64,000 nt of DNA from Homarus americanus (lineage: Eukaryota; Arthropoda; Malacostraca; Decapoda; Nephropidae), in assembly GCF_018991925.1 (NCBI RefSeq), contig NW_024737042.1:20722977-20786976 (forward strand). The letters run 5' to 3'. The position numbers and the translations under genes were made by a program. The notes below the pieces were generated by a model. That model worked only from the letters and a program-made list of their open reading frames with translations. It was not told the origin of the DNA and did not search any database. Shown piece by piece: positions 1-13,163 of this stretch (position 1 is its first letter; every line of letters starts with the position of its first letter).

Positions 1-10
1 TAAATTCGTG

Positions 11-16
11 TTATTA

Positions 17-87
<71 letters not shown>

Positions 88-90
88 TAC

Positions 91-154
<64 letters not shown>

Positions 155-171
155 ATTATTATTAATATTAA

Positions 172-224
<53 letters not shown>
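11..224. repeat. (ATT)n microsatellite
   Basis: About 70 copies of an ATT/TTA trinucleotide with a few interruptions (for example TATATTACTATT near 83-92). Open frames here are homopolymeric Tyr, Ile or Asn and are not genes. Confidence 0.97.
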
Positions 225-225
<1 letters not shown>

Positions 226-826
226 GTTGAAAACCTTTATCCGAAATTCCGAAACCGAAAAGCTCTGAAAACCGATTTTTGTGGAGCATTTTTTTTTAAT
301 GGGTATTAGCCCCCGGGCACATGTCACTGACCCACATCGGGGCTGGGAGTGAAAATAGTAATAATAATTATAATTTACCTAATATAATAATGATGTACAA
401 TAATAATAAATTCATAGTAAATAAAAATTTCATTAAAAAAAAAAAAATAGATTAAGAATAACAATAATAATAATATAACAATAATAATTAATAATAATGA
501 AATAATAATAATAATAATAATAATAATATATATATAATAATAATATAATAATAATAATAATAATAAATAATAATAATAAATATATGATATAATAATAATA
601 ATAAAAGAAATACAAGAATGAAAAATCAAAAATTGAAACTATGACCTGGACACGAATTATTATTATTATTATATTTTTACCAGGTCCCCAATGTGAGTCA
701 GTGATCTGCTGTGCCCGGGTGGGCTGATCCCTGTAAAAAAAATAAAAAAATAACCATTCTGAAATCCGAAAATTCCAAAACCGAAATGCATCTGGTCCCA
801 AGGAATTCGGATAAGGATTATCAACC
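225..826. mobile_element. Inverted-repeat element (MITE-like) between ATT arrays
   Basis: Two arms of roughly 130-180 bp lie in inverted orientation: about 225-353 and, reverse-complemented, about 645-826. Both arms read outward-to-inward as a TTGA-AACC/ATCC-TTATCCGAA-TTCC motif, a CGGTTTT/CCGAAA segment, an A/T run, and then a CCCGGGCACA...TCACTGAC(C/T)CACAT segment. The arms are diverged but collinear. The core (354-644) is AT-rich with TAA-type microsatellite. Each outer edge joins an ATT array directly. No open frame resembles a transposase, so a foldback or MITE-like element is the simplest reading. It could also be two independent insertions of one repeat in opposite directions. Confidence 0.45.
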
Positions 827-953
<127 letters not shown>

Positions 954-1239
954 ACATTTATTTTACATATTAATTTAGTATTTATTATATGCCACCTGAT
1001 CAGTGTTTCATACTTTATTCACTTAGTAATTCCAGAGACACTCGCAGTCCGCTGGGTGACGACCAGACAACATAATGAATGGAAGACAATCCTGACTCAT
1101 CACTTATAATATTATCTTATGACATAATGTTGGAACCACTGAATGGACGACATCTGAACCTGAACAAAGCATATGGATGCTGCGTTATCAGCACCAGGAG
1201 ATGCAGGCCGGGGATGATCTTTGTTAAACTTATTGCCAA

Positions 1240-2945
1240 CACCCTGTCCACCACCACCCACACCTGTCCACTGCCACCACACCTGTCCACTGGCCACCAC
1301 ACCCTTCCACCACCACCACCTCTGTCCACCACCACCACACCCTGTTCACTGCCACCACACCCTGTCCACCACCCACATCTCTGTCCACTGCCCACACACC
1401 CTGCCCACCACCACCACACCCTGTCCACCACCACCACACCCTGTCCACCACACTCCCCTGTCCACCACCACCACACCTGTCCACCACTCACCCACACCCT
1501 GTCCACCGCCACCCACACCCTGTCCACTCACTCACCCACACCCCGTCCACCACCACCACACCCCGTCCACCGCCACCCACACCTCATCCACCACCACCAC
1601 ACCTCGTCCACCACCACCACCACCTCGTCCACCACCACCACACCTGTCCACCACCACCACACTCCTGTTCACACCCACATTTCTGTCTCACTGGCCACCC
1701 ACACCCTGTCCACCACACCACACCCCGTCCCACTGCCACCCACACCCTGCCCACCACCACACACCCTGTCCACCACCACCACCATCTCTGTCCACCACCA
1801 CCCACACCTCATGGTCCACTCACTCACCCACACCTTCGTCCACTCACCACCACATCTCGTCCACTGCCACCCACACTCTGTCCGACCACCACCACACCCT
1901 GTCCACCACCACCACACTCCTGTCCACTGCCACCCACACCTCCCCACTCTCACCACCATTCCTGTCCTGACCACCACCACACCTCTGTCACTCACCACCA
2001 CACTCTGTCCACTACCACATCTCTGTCCACTCCCCACCCACACTCTGTCCACACACACTGTCCACTGCTTTCACCCACACACTGTCCACCCACACCTGTC
2101 CACTGCCACACCTGTCCACCACACCACACCTGTCCACTGCCACCCACACCCTGTCCACTGCCACCCACACCTGTCTCACTCACCACCACACCTCCCCTGT
2201 CCACTGCCACCACACCTCGTCCACTGCCACCACACCTGTCCACTGCCACCACCATTCTGTCCACACCACCCACACCCACACCACACACCCACACCTGTCC
2301 ACTGCCACCACACCCTGTCCACTGTCCACCGCCACCCCACACCCCGTCCACACCACCTCCTGCCCACTGGCCACCCACACCCTGTCCACTGGCCACCCAC
2401 ACCCTGTCCACCACCAACACACTGTCCACCACCTCACCCACACACCCTGTCCACCACCACCACACCCTGTCCACCACCACCCACACCCTGTTCACTGCCA
2501 CCACACCTGTTCACTGCCACCACACCTCGTCCACTACCACCCACCCTGTCCACCACACACCCTGCCCACACACCCCACACCCCGTCCACCACCACCCACA
2601 CCCTGTCTCACCGCCACCCACACCCTGTCCACACACCTCAGTCCACCACCACCACTCCCACACCACACACTCTGTCCACTGCCACATCTGTCCACTCTGC
2701 CACCCACATCTCTGTCCACTGCCACGACACACCTCAACCCACTACTTCACCATTACTTCCTGTCCACTGCCACCACACTCTGTCCACTCACCACCACACC
2801 CTGTCCACTGCCACCCACACCCTGCCCACTACACCACCCACACCCTGTCCACACTCACCACACCCTGTCCACTCACCACCACACCCTGTCCACACTCACA
2901 CACCCTGTCCACTCCCCACCCACACCCTGTCCACCACCACCATCA
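1240..2945. repeat. Minisatellite, ~20-bp CACACCCTGTCCACCACC-type unit
   Basis: Roughly 85 degenerate units built around CCCTGTCC followed by ACC/CAC triplets. Spacing between CTGTCC motifs is mostly 19-21 bp. The plus-strand open frame of about 628 codons and the minus-strand frames are Thr/His/Pro- or Gly/Trp-rich translations of the array. There is no sign that any is a real protein. Confidence 0.93.
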
Positions 2946-3054
2946 CGTGGTGTACGTGTGTGTAATTTTATGTCATCCGTTTCTCCTACTTTATTCTCCC
3001 CATCAACTACTTGGGAGTGAATGGGTCACCCAAGGTTCCTCACCACCCCAGCTC

Positions 3055-4806
3055 CCCTTCACCCCACACCACCAACATCCACACCACCAACACCCACCAC
3101 CACACACCACCAGCACCCACCACCACACCAACACCACTACCACACTACTGCACCCACCACCACACCACACCCACCCACCACCACACCAACACCCACCACC
3201 ACACCCACCCACCACCACACCAGCACCACCACCACCACCACACCAACACCCACCCACCCACACCACACCAACACCCCACCACCACCACCAACACCCCACC
3301 AACACCCACCACCACAGCCCAGCACCCCACCACCACCACACCACACCATACCCCACCACCACTGCCCCACCCCCCACCACACCAGCACCCACCACCACAC
3401 ACCACCTGACCCACCACCATACACCCACCACCACACAGCACCACCACCACACCGCCCCACCACCACCACCACACCAGCACCCACCACCACACCACACCAG
3501 CACACCCACCACCACACCCTACCACACACCCACCACCACCAGCACCACCACCACCCACCCACACACAACACCACACCACCACACCAGCACCCACCACCAC
3601 CACACCAGCACCCACCACCACACCACCAACACCCCACCACCACACCAACACCCACCACCACACCAGCACCCACCACCCACACCCAGCACCCCACCACCCA
3701 CCACACCAACACCCCACACCACACCACACCATACCCACCACCACACCAACACCACAACACCCTCCACCACACGACCCACCACCACACCACACCAGCACCC
3801 ACCCACCCACCACACCAGCACCCACCCCCACACCACACCAACACCCCACCACCACCACACCAGCACCCCACCCCCACACACAGCACACACCACCACACCA
3901 CACCCCACCATACCAGCACCCACCACCACACCAACACCCACCCCCCACACCACACCACAACACACCCACCCCCACCACCACACCAACACCCACCACCTCA
4001 CCACACCCCCCACCACACCAACACCCACCCCCACACCACACCAACACCCACCCCCACACCACACCAGCACCCACCCCCACACCACACCAACACCCACCAC
4101 CTCCACCACACCCCCAACACCAACACACCACCCCCACACCACACCAACACCCACCCCCCACCACCACACACCAACACCCACCACCACACCACACCAACAC
4201 CCACCACCCCACCACACCCCCACCACACCAACACCCACCACCACCACCACACCAACACCCACCACCACCACACCAGCACCCACCCCCCACACCAACACCC
4301 ACCACCACACCACACCAACACCCACCCCCACACCGCACCAACACCCACCACCTCCACACCACACCCCCACCACACCAAACACCCACCCTCACACCACACC
4401 AACACCCACCCCACACCACACCAACACCACCACCTCCACCACACCCCCACCACACCAACACCCACCCCCACACCCACACCAACACCCACCCCACACCACA
4501 CCAACACCCACCACCTCCACCACACCCCCCACCACACCAACACCCACCCCACACCACACCAACACCCACCCCACACCACACCAACACCCACCCCCCACAC
4601 CACACCAACACCCACCACCTCCACCACACCCCTGCCACACCAACACCCACCACCACCACCACACCAACACCCACCACCACCACACCAACACCCACCCCAC
4701 ACCAACACCCACCACCACACCACACACACCCACCACCACCACACCAACACCCACCCCCACACCAACACCCACCACCACACCACACACCAACACCCACCAC
4801 CACCCC
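3055..4806. repeat. Minisatellite, ~20-bp CACACCAACACCCACCACCA-type unit
   Basis: Long array of CACACCAACACCC plus ACC triplets, separated by about 110 bp of unique sequence from the previous array and clearly related in composition. The strong strand asymmetry (A and C on the plus strand, almost no G or T) keeps several frames open for 500-600 codons. These are composition artefacts. Confidence 0.93.
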
Positions 4807-4990
4807 ATGAGGTAAGATTAAACTTCCTGAAGGTACATCACCTGAAGTCAAGTATCTCTGGCTGAACGATGCGGAAGACAACACCCAGAGGCTGAGTTTC
4901 AGTTCAGTGTCGTTACACAAGATCATGTTCTGATTAGAAGCGAGCCAGCAGTCATACAGGATCTCTCACCTGTAGCATAAGGGAATAACC

Positions 4991-6308
4991 ATGGAACAAT
5001 CATCCCAACCATCGAGCAAGAAAACCATCTTAATCATAGGGCTCGACCAGTACCAGACCCCTACACTACTAAAGCTCATCCCGCCATCACAAGGACGAAG
5101 CGACTCAGGGCAAGAACGCAGTCATTGCAGACTGGGTTGGCTCGGAAGACCCACCGAAGACCATTCGAGTCCGTGGTGCCTATCGGACTCTGAAGGTAAC
5201 TCTCTATCAGCCCCTACCGGAGGTGTGTTACAATTGTCAACACCGGGGCCATGTGGCCCGATTATGCCCTCGACTAAGCCGTGGTGTGGTCTCTGCTCAA
5301 GACAACATGCAACACAGGCTTGCAGAGATACAGTTGTTCAAGGGGTGTCATTCAACAGAAGTATATTCACTGCAAAACAGTTGGGTTCCTGTATGGCACC
5401 CTGACTGTCCTACAGCTCCGACGCCCTCAGCGCCCAGACCCACCACCCAGGCAGGTCTCAAGAAACACTACTGCTGCTAGGGTACTCCCACGGCCAACCC
5501 CTGGCCCACCCTCCCCACCAAAGCTCCAGGATCATCACCAGCAGTCAACGAAAGATCAGCATGGGGCAACACAGACGAACCGACACAACAGGTAGCTGCC
5601 AACACACTCCATGAACACGCACAACGTGAAGAGATCAATGATTTGACAAATTAAATTAAAGAACTCAAAGCTCAATTTACAGCTCAAACTGAAGACATTC
5701 AGATGTCAGTACCAGATGTGGAAACTCAAGACCCACCAGGAACTAGTGTCCACGCAGAGGAAAATAGTGATACTGGTAACAGTTCTACTGATGCCTCTGT
5801 GGACATGGTCAGTGAAGATGAACAAGCACAAACAGAAAATGGTGGTGATGTCGAGTGTAACCAAAGTGTGTTGTTGTCTGCCACTGAAATACAACAATTG
5901 TTGAGCAGGACATGCTCCAACACCCACCACCACACCACCACCCACCCCCACACCACAACAACACCCACCACACCCACCACCACCACAACCCCACCTTCAC
6001 ACCCCAACTACACCACCACCCATCACTTACACATTTTTTCCCCAACTTCCACGACCCATGAATTCTTCCTAAACACACGAAATATTCTCCCAGCAACACA
6101 GGATCCTCTTCCCACACAACCCCATCAACCCACGGATCTCAATACGAAATATCCACCCCATTTCCCTCTCAAACCCACGACCCTCCTTCACCCAACCTTC
6201 CCCCACCCCCTGCCCCCTCCCCACACCTCCAACAAGACGAAGAACACCGTCAAGATGCTCCCCTCCTCCTCCCTGCCGAGTATCCCACATAATAAGGCGA
6301 ACGAGTAG
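4991..6308 (+). pseudogene. LINE ORF1 (gag-like) relic with CCHC zinc knuckle
   Basis: Frames encode pieces of a nucleic-acid-binding ORF1 protein of a non-LTR retrotransposon. Around 5113-5265 one frame runs through a segment ending YNCQHRGHVARLC, a CX2CX4HX4C zinc knuckle. After a break, a Glu/Gln/Leu-rich stretch (about 5610-5705) looks like a short coiled coil and has an in-frame TAA at about 5653. It is followed by an acidic Ser/Thr/Asp-rich stretch (about 5703-5920). From about 5921 a CACC-rich tract like the 3.0-4.8 kb minisatellite has taken over the frame. A separate 40-codon open stretch lies at 4813-4932. Zinc knuckles of this form are typical of I/jockey-group LINE ORF1 proteins, and I-type LINE remains occur elsewhere in the window. 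Frameshifts and the stop show it is not functional. The clade is inferred. Confidence 0.55.
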
Positions 6309-6309
6309 A

Positions 6310-8403
6310 AGAAACAGATAACTTTGCAATGTCGCTATCGCATTAAACGTCCATGAATTCGGGAGCGCGCGACAAAAACCCCCCAGAGGCCATCGTGAGA
6401 GAGCAGTAAAAGCGAACATCAGTATTCCTCCGCCGCTCCACCATCCAGCTACTGTGTGTGTGAGATACGGAGGGAGAAGGATGTATACATTTCTGCAATT
6501 ATCTCTCAGTTGGTTACTTTCAGAATTCTTGAAGTGACTGGGAGATAAAGGTCGTGCAATTTTGCTGTTTTTTCCTTCTCCTTAGTAAAATTTTCCTCGT
6601 TTCTGTGATACAAAAGATGGGATTTTTTAAAATGTTAGAATAGTCTGTCTCACTCCTGTTTGATCGAATCGAACCCGAAAGTGAGTGGAATAAAGTGAAC
6701 AACATCATGTCCCTGCCAGTAGGTTCTTCTCAACCCGGCTAGTATGAGCGTTCCTCCCAAACCGATGGATTAAGATAGTCCATACCGCATATACCGATCA
6801 TCATAACCATACCGAGGTCGGGGCATCTCTCTACCCCATCCCATACTCAAGTCTCACTCGCCTCAATACCCGGGAAGTCGGGCTTTAAGCGAGGCTGAAG
6901 GCTGTTGATAAGAGCAGAATGCTACCTGGGCACCTTCGCTAGGCCAGTTACAAATTGTCTCGCGTCCTTCTGCTATCACGAGCGCCTTATCTTTATGTCC
7001 GGCCGCGCTGCTCCTGCTGGGGATGGCCCCCGACCCAGACCAGACCTACCAGGGACCTAGTCAGGGTGCGGGACGTGTTGGTGTTGATGTGGTATTGTCT
7101 TCAGTATGGGGCGAGTGATAGCTGGTATCAGTGTAGGATCACCTTGGTAGCTACTGTCTGAGAGGGGCAGGTGAGGGGCTGGCACCTGCCGGGGACGGTG
7201 AATCTGGCCACAGGTGAGGCTCCTTGCTGGACAGACTCAGGTGAGGATACAAGACTAAAGGAAACATAGAGTAAGATTGTGGAAGCGAAGGAGGAATTTT
7301 AAGAATATTGGAAAGGAGATGGGAACTATAAAGAGAAGGGGAAGGGGGTTATTGATGAAGAGGCGAGATGAAAGGCTATTAAAATCCGTATAAAAGAGAA
7401 GTGGATGGTGATAAAGATGGCTGATTACGTGGACCATAGAAACGAGAATAGACAGGACAAAAAAGAACTACCTTCCCAAAAAGCAAAATGTAAAGATGAG
7501 ATAACGAAAGGGGAAAACAAACATCTTTAGTCGTGTATAGAACCATAAGACGAGAGAGGGAGTAAGGAGAGGGGTCAGAGGTAGGACAAGTGAAGGCCAC
7601 CAGCAGCCCCCCCCCCACTACCTTCTCTATCTCCTTTACCTGATCTACCTCCCCTCCTCTACCCTCCCTCCTCTACCCCCACCTCTCCTCTACCTCGCCC
7701 CCTACTCAACTATGCACGGATCAGCACCGTAAGCACTCGACCATAAAATGTGAAGCATAAGTATCGAGAAAAACAACTCAGAGCGAGGAAATATTCGGTT
7801 CATATTAGGAGACGTACGCTGGGCATGGTAGCTATGTCCCCGTGTAGAGGGTCTTGGCCGGGATGGCTGTGTAGATATAAGTTTATGTCTCAGGTGACGG
7901 TGGAACGTGAGTATAAATGTCACGTTCACGGGATTTTTGTATTTTTTTGGGGGTGGTGAGTAATTCCTGGGTTTCTCCGTCCCTCCCTCTCTTTCCCCTT
8001 GTATTCTTTCAATCTTCTCCTCTCTCACTCTCCATCCCTTCTCCTTCATCCTCTTCCCCCCTCACTCCATGCCCTCCCTCCCTCACCTCCGGAATGTATA
8101 CATGATAAATGAAAAATCCCACCAGAATGACTGGAATATTATGGCAGCTGTGAGTGAACAGGTTGAGTGTCGCCATCTTATCAATAATACCTAAGACAAC
8201 CTTTAGGGTGTAGTTGTGAGCATAAGGATATACACCCGACTTATATTGTGTATTGTACTTCATCTGTTATTTAATGCTCTGGGTGACGATGAGCATTACG
8301 TCACCATCTGGAAAGGGTGAGGCGACCGTGTGTGTGTTGTTAGTTGCTACAACTTATTTAACCACATAAACACTTTAAGAGTCCACATGTCAGGGGTTTA
8401 AGG

Positions 8404-8407
<4 letters not shown>
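6310..8407. other. No recognisable gene
   Basis: Mixed unique and low-complexity DNA with a CT-rich tract at about 7975-8090. Short open frames show no recognisable domain or codon pattern. Confidence 0.6.

Positions 8408-8470
<63 letters not shown>
8408..8470. repeat. (CA)n microsatellite
   Basis: About 31 uninterrupted CA dinucleotides. Confidence 0.98.
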
Positions 8471-8472
<2 letters not shown>

Positions 8473-8576
8473 AAGGAGGAGGAATCAAAGATGACAATCA
8501 AACTGCCGTAGAAAAACGAGAACCTTGGCATTAAAAGCTAGACAGGTAAGTCGTGGTGCCATCAGGTTCATCAAAA

Positions 8577-8770
8577 CGTCTTCTCCCTCCCTCTCTCGCC
8601 CTCCCCTTCCCCACTCCTCTTTACCTCCCCCACCTTCACCCTCCTTCCCTCACCATCATAGCATCACGTCTCCCTACCTCACCTCCCTTGACTCCTCCCT
8701 TACCTGCCTTCCCTTCCTCCCTCACTCTTTCACTCCCACCTTCACCCTCCCTCACCCTCTCCCTCACTCC
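8577..8770. repeat. CT-rich low-complexity tract
   Basis: Polypyrimidine tract of CCCTCC, CTCAC and CTTCCC blocks without a fixed period. The surrounding 8471-8999 shows no gene. Confidence 0.7.
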
Positions 8771-8999
8771 AGCACGTCCGATTAAGTACACGCGATTCCT
8801 TTCAAGGCGAGACAGACGGAAGCCATTGAAGTCACAGAGGTGCTGGTGTAGGGAGCATTGAGGATAAGCATCGAGACAAGATTTCCGTCTTAAGGAAGTA
8901 CCCGGGTAGCAGCACTCAGACGCTCCGGGGACCACCGTCGATAAAATGATGATTCCGGGTGAAGATATTGAGAAAAAGTTCTTACTCCTGTTCTCTTTT

Positions 9000-9254
9000 C
9001 CTCTTGGTGGTGGTTGTGGTGTGTGGTTGTAGTACAGCGGTTGGTGGTAGTGGTTGTGGTGGTAGTGGCTGTAATTATGGTCATGTCGTTGATAGGGGTG
9101 GCTTGAAGATGGTGGTGGTGGTACAGGGTTGGTTAGTGGTGTCGTTGGTGGTTGAAATTGTGGTGGTTCTAGTTATGATTGGTGGTTTTACTTGTGAAGG
9201 TGGTCGTAGTGGTACAGGGTTGGTTGGTGGTACAGAAGGTGGTAGTGGTAGAGG
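9000..9254. repeat. Degenerate GGT/GTGGTA tract
   Basis: Irregular GTGGT repeats. This appears to be the left part of the GTG array that continues beyond the LINE fragment at 9256-9592. Confidence 0.75.
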
Positions 9255-9255
9255 T

Positions 9256-9592
9256 AACATAAGAACATAAAAATGGAGGAAACTGCAGCGGGCCTATTGG
9301 TCCATACTGGGCAGTCCTGTTTATACCCAACCCCTATTGCTCATATATCCATCCAACCTATGTTTGAAGTTACCCAGCGTATTCGAGTTAATGATGATGT
9401 TTGGTAACTTGTTCCATTCATCCACTACTCTGTTACCAAACCAGTGTTTACCTATTTCACGCCGAAATCCAAATTTGTCTAATTTAAAACCATTGTTACG
9501 AGTTCGCTCCTGGTTGGATAGTTTGAGTACCTCTGTAATGTCCCCTTTGTTTAGCCCTGACTTCCATTTATACACCTCTATCATGTCGCCCG
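9256..9592 (-). mobile_element. CR1-like LINE, 3' end (5'-truncated), inside GTG array
   Basis: On the minus strand the frame starts GDMIEVYKWKSGLNKGDITE and continues through NNGFKLDKFGFRREIGKHWF and VVDEWNKLPN to a stop near 9327. It is the C-terminal tail of a CR1-like LINE reverse-transcriptase polyprotein, downstream of the catalytic palm. The 3' UTR ends in the TTCCTCCATTTTTATGTTCTTATG-type tail at 9256-9285. The same tail closes the larger copy at 60.0-61.4 kb. The coding region breaks off directly into GTG repeat at 9593, so this is a severely 5'-truncated insertion. No clear target duplication can be read because both flanks are repeat. Confidence 0.85.
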
Positions 9593-11227
9593 TGGTGGTG
9601 TGGTGGTAGTGATGGTGATGTTGTTGATGGTGGTGGTGGTGGTAATGGTAGAGGTAGTGGTAGTGGTGGTTGTGGTGGTGGTAGTAATGGTGATGTTGTT
9701 GATGGTGGTAGTGGTATGGTAGAGGTAGTGGGAGTGGTGGTGTGTTGAGATGGTAGTGATGGTGATGTTGTTGATGATTGGTAATGAAGGTAGTAGTAGT
9801 GGTGGTTGTGGTGGTGGTAGTTTGGTGGTAGTAGTAGTAGTAGAGAGTGGTGGTGGTAGTAGTGGTAGTAGAGAGTGGTGGTGGTAGTAGTAGTAGAAAG
9901 TGGTGGTGGTGGTAAAAGTAGTGGTGGTGGTAAGTGTGTAGTATTGGTAGTAGTGGTGTTGGTGGTGTGTAGTGGGTGGTGGTAGTGGTGGGTGGTATGG
10001 TGGTAGAGAAGTGGGTGGTGGTAGTAGTGGTGGTTGGTAGTAGTGGTGGTAGTAGTGGTGGTAGTGGTGGTAGTGGTGTGTGATGGTAGTGGTGGTAATA
10101 TGGAGTGGTAGTAGAGTGAGTGGTAGTGGTGGTGGTGGTGAGGTGAGTGGTAGTGGTGGTAGTGGTGGTGGTAGATGAGTGGTGGTGGTGTGGTATTGGT
10201 GTGTGGTAGTGGTGGTGGTGGGTAGTGGTGTGTGGTGGTGGTGGTGAGTGGTGGTGGTGGTGGTGGTGGTGGTAGTTGGTGGTGATGGTAGTGGTGGTCA
10301 GTGGTGTTGGTAGTGGTGGTGGTAGGAGGTGGTGGTAGTGGTGTGGTAGTATTGGTAGTGGTGGTGAGTATGGTAGTAGTGGTATTGGTAGAGTGAGTGG
10401 TAGTGGTGGTGGTAGTGAGTGTTGAGTAGAGTGGTGTGGTAGTGGTGGTAGTAGTGGTGGTAGTAGTGTGGTGGTGGTGTAGTAGTAGTGGTAGAGTGGA
10501 GTGAGTGTGAGTAGTGGATTGATGGTAGTAGTGGTGGTGGTGGTGGTGGTGTGGTGGTGTGGTAGGAAGTGAGGTGGTGGTGGTGGAGTAGTGGTGGTAG
10601 TAGTGGTGGTGGTGGTGTGGTGGTGTGTGAGTGGTGGTGTGAGTGGTGTGGTAGTGGATGAGTGGTAGTGGTGGGAGTGAGTGGTGTGGTAAGTGGTGGT
10701 GGTGATGTGGTGGTGGTGAGAGTGGTGGTGGTGGGTGGGTGGTAGTGGTGTGAAGTGGTGGTGGTGGTGGTGGTGGTAGTGGTGGTGGTAGTGGTGGTAG
10801 TAGGTAGTGGTGGTGTGGTGGTGGTGGTGTGTGGTAGTGGTGGTGGTGGTAGAGTGGTGTGGTGGTGGTGGTGTGTGGTGGTGGTGGTGGTGGTAGTAGT
10901 GTGTGTGGTGGTGGTAGTAGGTGTGTGTAGTGGTGGGTGGTGGTGGTGGTGAGGTGGTAGTGGTGTGTGGTGGTGGTAGTAGAGTGGTGGTAGTGTGGTG
11001 TAGTAGTGGTGGTAGTAGTGGTGGTGGTGGTGGTGGTGGTGTGGTGGTGGTAGTGGTGGTGTGGTGGGGAGTGGTGGTAGTGTGGTGGTAGTGAGTGTTG
11101 GTAGTAGGTGAGTGAGGAGTGATGGTAGTGGTGGTGAGTGGATGTAGTGGTGGTAGTGGAGTGAGTGGTGAGTGGTGGTGGTAGTGTGGTGGTGGTAGTT
11201 GGTGGTGGTAGGTGAGTGGTGGTAGTG
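9593..11227. repeat. GTG/GTGGTA-rich array
   Basis: About 1.6 kb of GTG, GTA and GTGGTGGTA units with no single strict period. The minus-strand open frames of about 575-644 codons are His/Thr/Pro translations of the array that happen to run into the LINE tail. Confidence 0.93.
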
Positions 11228-11336
11228 GTCCAGATCCTGTTCTTGGTAAACACAAGGACAGATATATTGATCATTCGGGTAAACAAGAGAATCACTCGAT
11301 CAAGTTTCTCACTAGATCTACCTTTTGTGTTTTACA

Positions 11337-11391
11337 TGTCTGTCTGTCTGTCTGTTTGTTTGTCTGTCTGTCTGTCTGTCTCTCTAACTCT
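11337..11391. repeat. (CTGT)n microsatellite
   Basis: CTGT tetranucleotides with two GTTT interruptions. Confidence 0.9.
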
Positions 11392-11487
11392 TTTATAGGT
11401 AGTTAAGTTGACGCTTCACCTACCATAACCCCCCCTTCATCTACCATTATACACTACCATCGTCACTACTACCATGATAAGACAGAC

Positions 11488-11489
<2 letters not shown>

Positions 11490-11571
<82 letters not shown>
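11490..11571. repeat. (AC)n microsatellite
   Basis: About 40 uninterrupted AC dinucleotides. Confidence 0.97.
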
Positions 11572-11829
11572 ACACCTATACCATAAAGCAACGCATTATA
11601 TGGGCTTCTACCATGACATATGATCTTCTACCATACACCCGTCAGCAGCTACCATGATAGACTAACCATCTCTCCCAATTACCATGAGAACCTCCACACA
11701 CCCCTACCCCACCATGGAGGCCCAAACACCGTATCCCACGCACCCAACATGATGGTAATTAATCGTTGGCGAATCCATACATGGCAAAGTGATCCATCTT
11801 GTCTGCCATGACGTAGGATTGAGGGATTG

Positions 11830-12235
11830 AGTTATAGGGAGGGGGAGGGTAGGAGGAGGAGAGGAAGGAGAAGGAGGTTGGTTGGGGAGGGGGGTGGGAG
11901 GGGTAGGAGAGGGAGAGAAGGAGGTTGGTTGGGAGGGTAGGAGGGGAGGAGGAGGGGAGAGGAGGAGGAGGTTGGTTGGGGAGGGAGGAGGGGTAGGAGA
12001 GGGAGAGAAGGAGGTTGGTTGGGGAGGGGTAGGAGGGGGTAGGAGAGGGAGAGAAGGAGGTTGGGTAGGAGGGGTGGGAGAGGGGGAGAGAAGGAGGTTG
12101 GTTAGGAGGGTAGGGGAGGAAGGATTGAGAGGTGAGGAGGGAAAGACAGGGAGGAGGAGGGAGGGAGGGAGGGAGGGAGGGAGGGGGAGGAGGGAGGGAG
12201 GGAGGGAGGGAGGAAGGAGGAAGGGAGGAATAAAG
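11830..12235. repeat. G/A-rich minisatellite
   Basis: Repeats of GGAGGTTGGTTGGGGAGGGG joined by GGAGAG blocks up to about 12120, then GGGA/GGAGG tetramer runs. Open frames on both strands are low-complexity and not genes. Confidence 0.85.
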
Positions 12236-12299
12236 GTGAGAGCGAGGAGAGAAAGATATAGGAACAAGAAGTAGAGTACTATGTATCGATGAAGAGAAG

Positions 12300-12327
12300 A
12301 GACAGACAGACAGACAGACAGACAGAA
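12300..12327. repeat. (GACA)n microsatellite
   Basis: Seven CAGA/GACA units. From here to about 12900 the DNA is AT-rich and without a recognisable gene. Confidence 0.85.
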
Positions 12328-12711
12328 ATCGAGTTCAAATACCCTCTTTTTTTTTTTTTACCCCCAATCGTATTTTTGTCTTATCATGAATAATTATTAT
12401 CAACATTCCTTAGTTCCATCTTCGTCTCTCTTACTGTTCTTGTATAAATAATAATAACAATAATCACACACAGGAACAGGAAAAATGGACGAAATTAAAT
12501 TCTCAAGATGTGTGAAAAGAATCTTAATATTATGTTAAGTTTATTATAATTTCTCAAAGTCTTTATCCAGTTATGTGTTATGCAAAGTTTAAAGAAAGTT
12601 TTGAAAGTTAGATGGAGAAAAAAGTTGGTATTTTAAGTGAATTTGTTAAGATAGTTTTGTAGATTGGTTTTTTTTGTATATGACGGAAAAAATTGGTGAA
12701 AATAAATCGAT

Positions 12712-12746
<35 letters not shown>

Positions 12747-12916
12747 CAGAAGTGTTAATTGAAAGGACAAACTCAATTACTCCTACGGCTTTCGCGACAT
12801 AGGTCCTTCTTGGTACTTAGAAGGTCCAGAAATCACCCCGAGGAGAAGCCCAATTTAAACCCCTTTTTATTGCATTAAATTAAGGCTCATTTATCTCGTT
12901 ATTTCTTCGTTAACCT

Positions 12917-13163
12917 CAATTTTTATTTTTATTTTTATTTATTTTTTTATTGGATTTTTAATTTTACTTTTATTTATTTTTATTTTTATTTAAAATTTTT
13001 ATTGGATTTTAATTTTACTTTTTATTTATTTTATTTTTTATTTAAATTTTTATTGGTTTTTAATTTTTACTTTTATTTATTTTTATTTTTATCTAAATTT
13101 TTTATTGTATTTTAATATTTTATTTTTATTTATTTTTATTTATTTTATTTTTATTTTTATATT
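12917..13163. repeat. TTTTA/TTTATT-rich tract
   Basis: T-rich tract of TTTTTATTTT and TTTTAATTTTTACT motifs, with a loose 50-60-bp periodicity (ATTGGATTTTAATTTTACTT recurs). Confidence 0.8.

Noticed and set aside
1079..4926. Very long Thr/His/Pro- or Gly/Trp/Cys-rich open frames on both strands
   Set aside because: They are translations of strand-asymmetric minisatellites that lack stop codons by composition. No domain, codon bias or splice context supports them.
9321..11295. 575-644-codon minus-strand frames ending in a LINE tail
   Set aside because: The N-terminal part is GTG-array translation. Only the last about 90 codons are real LINE sequence, and they are annotated as such.
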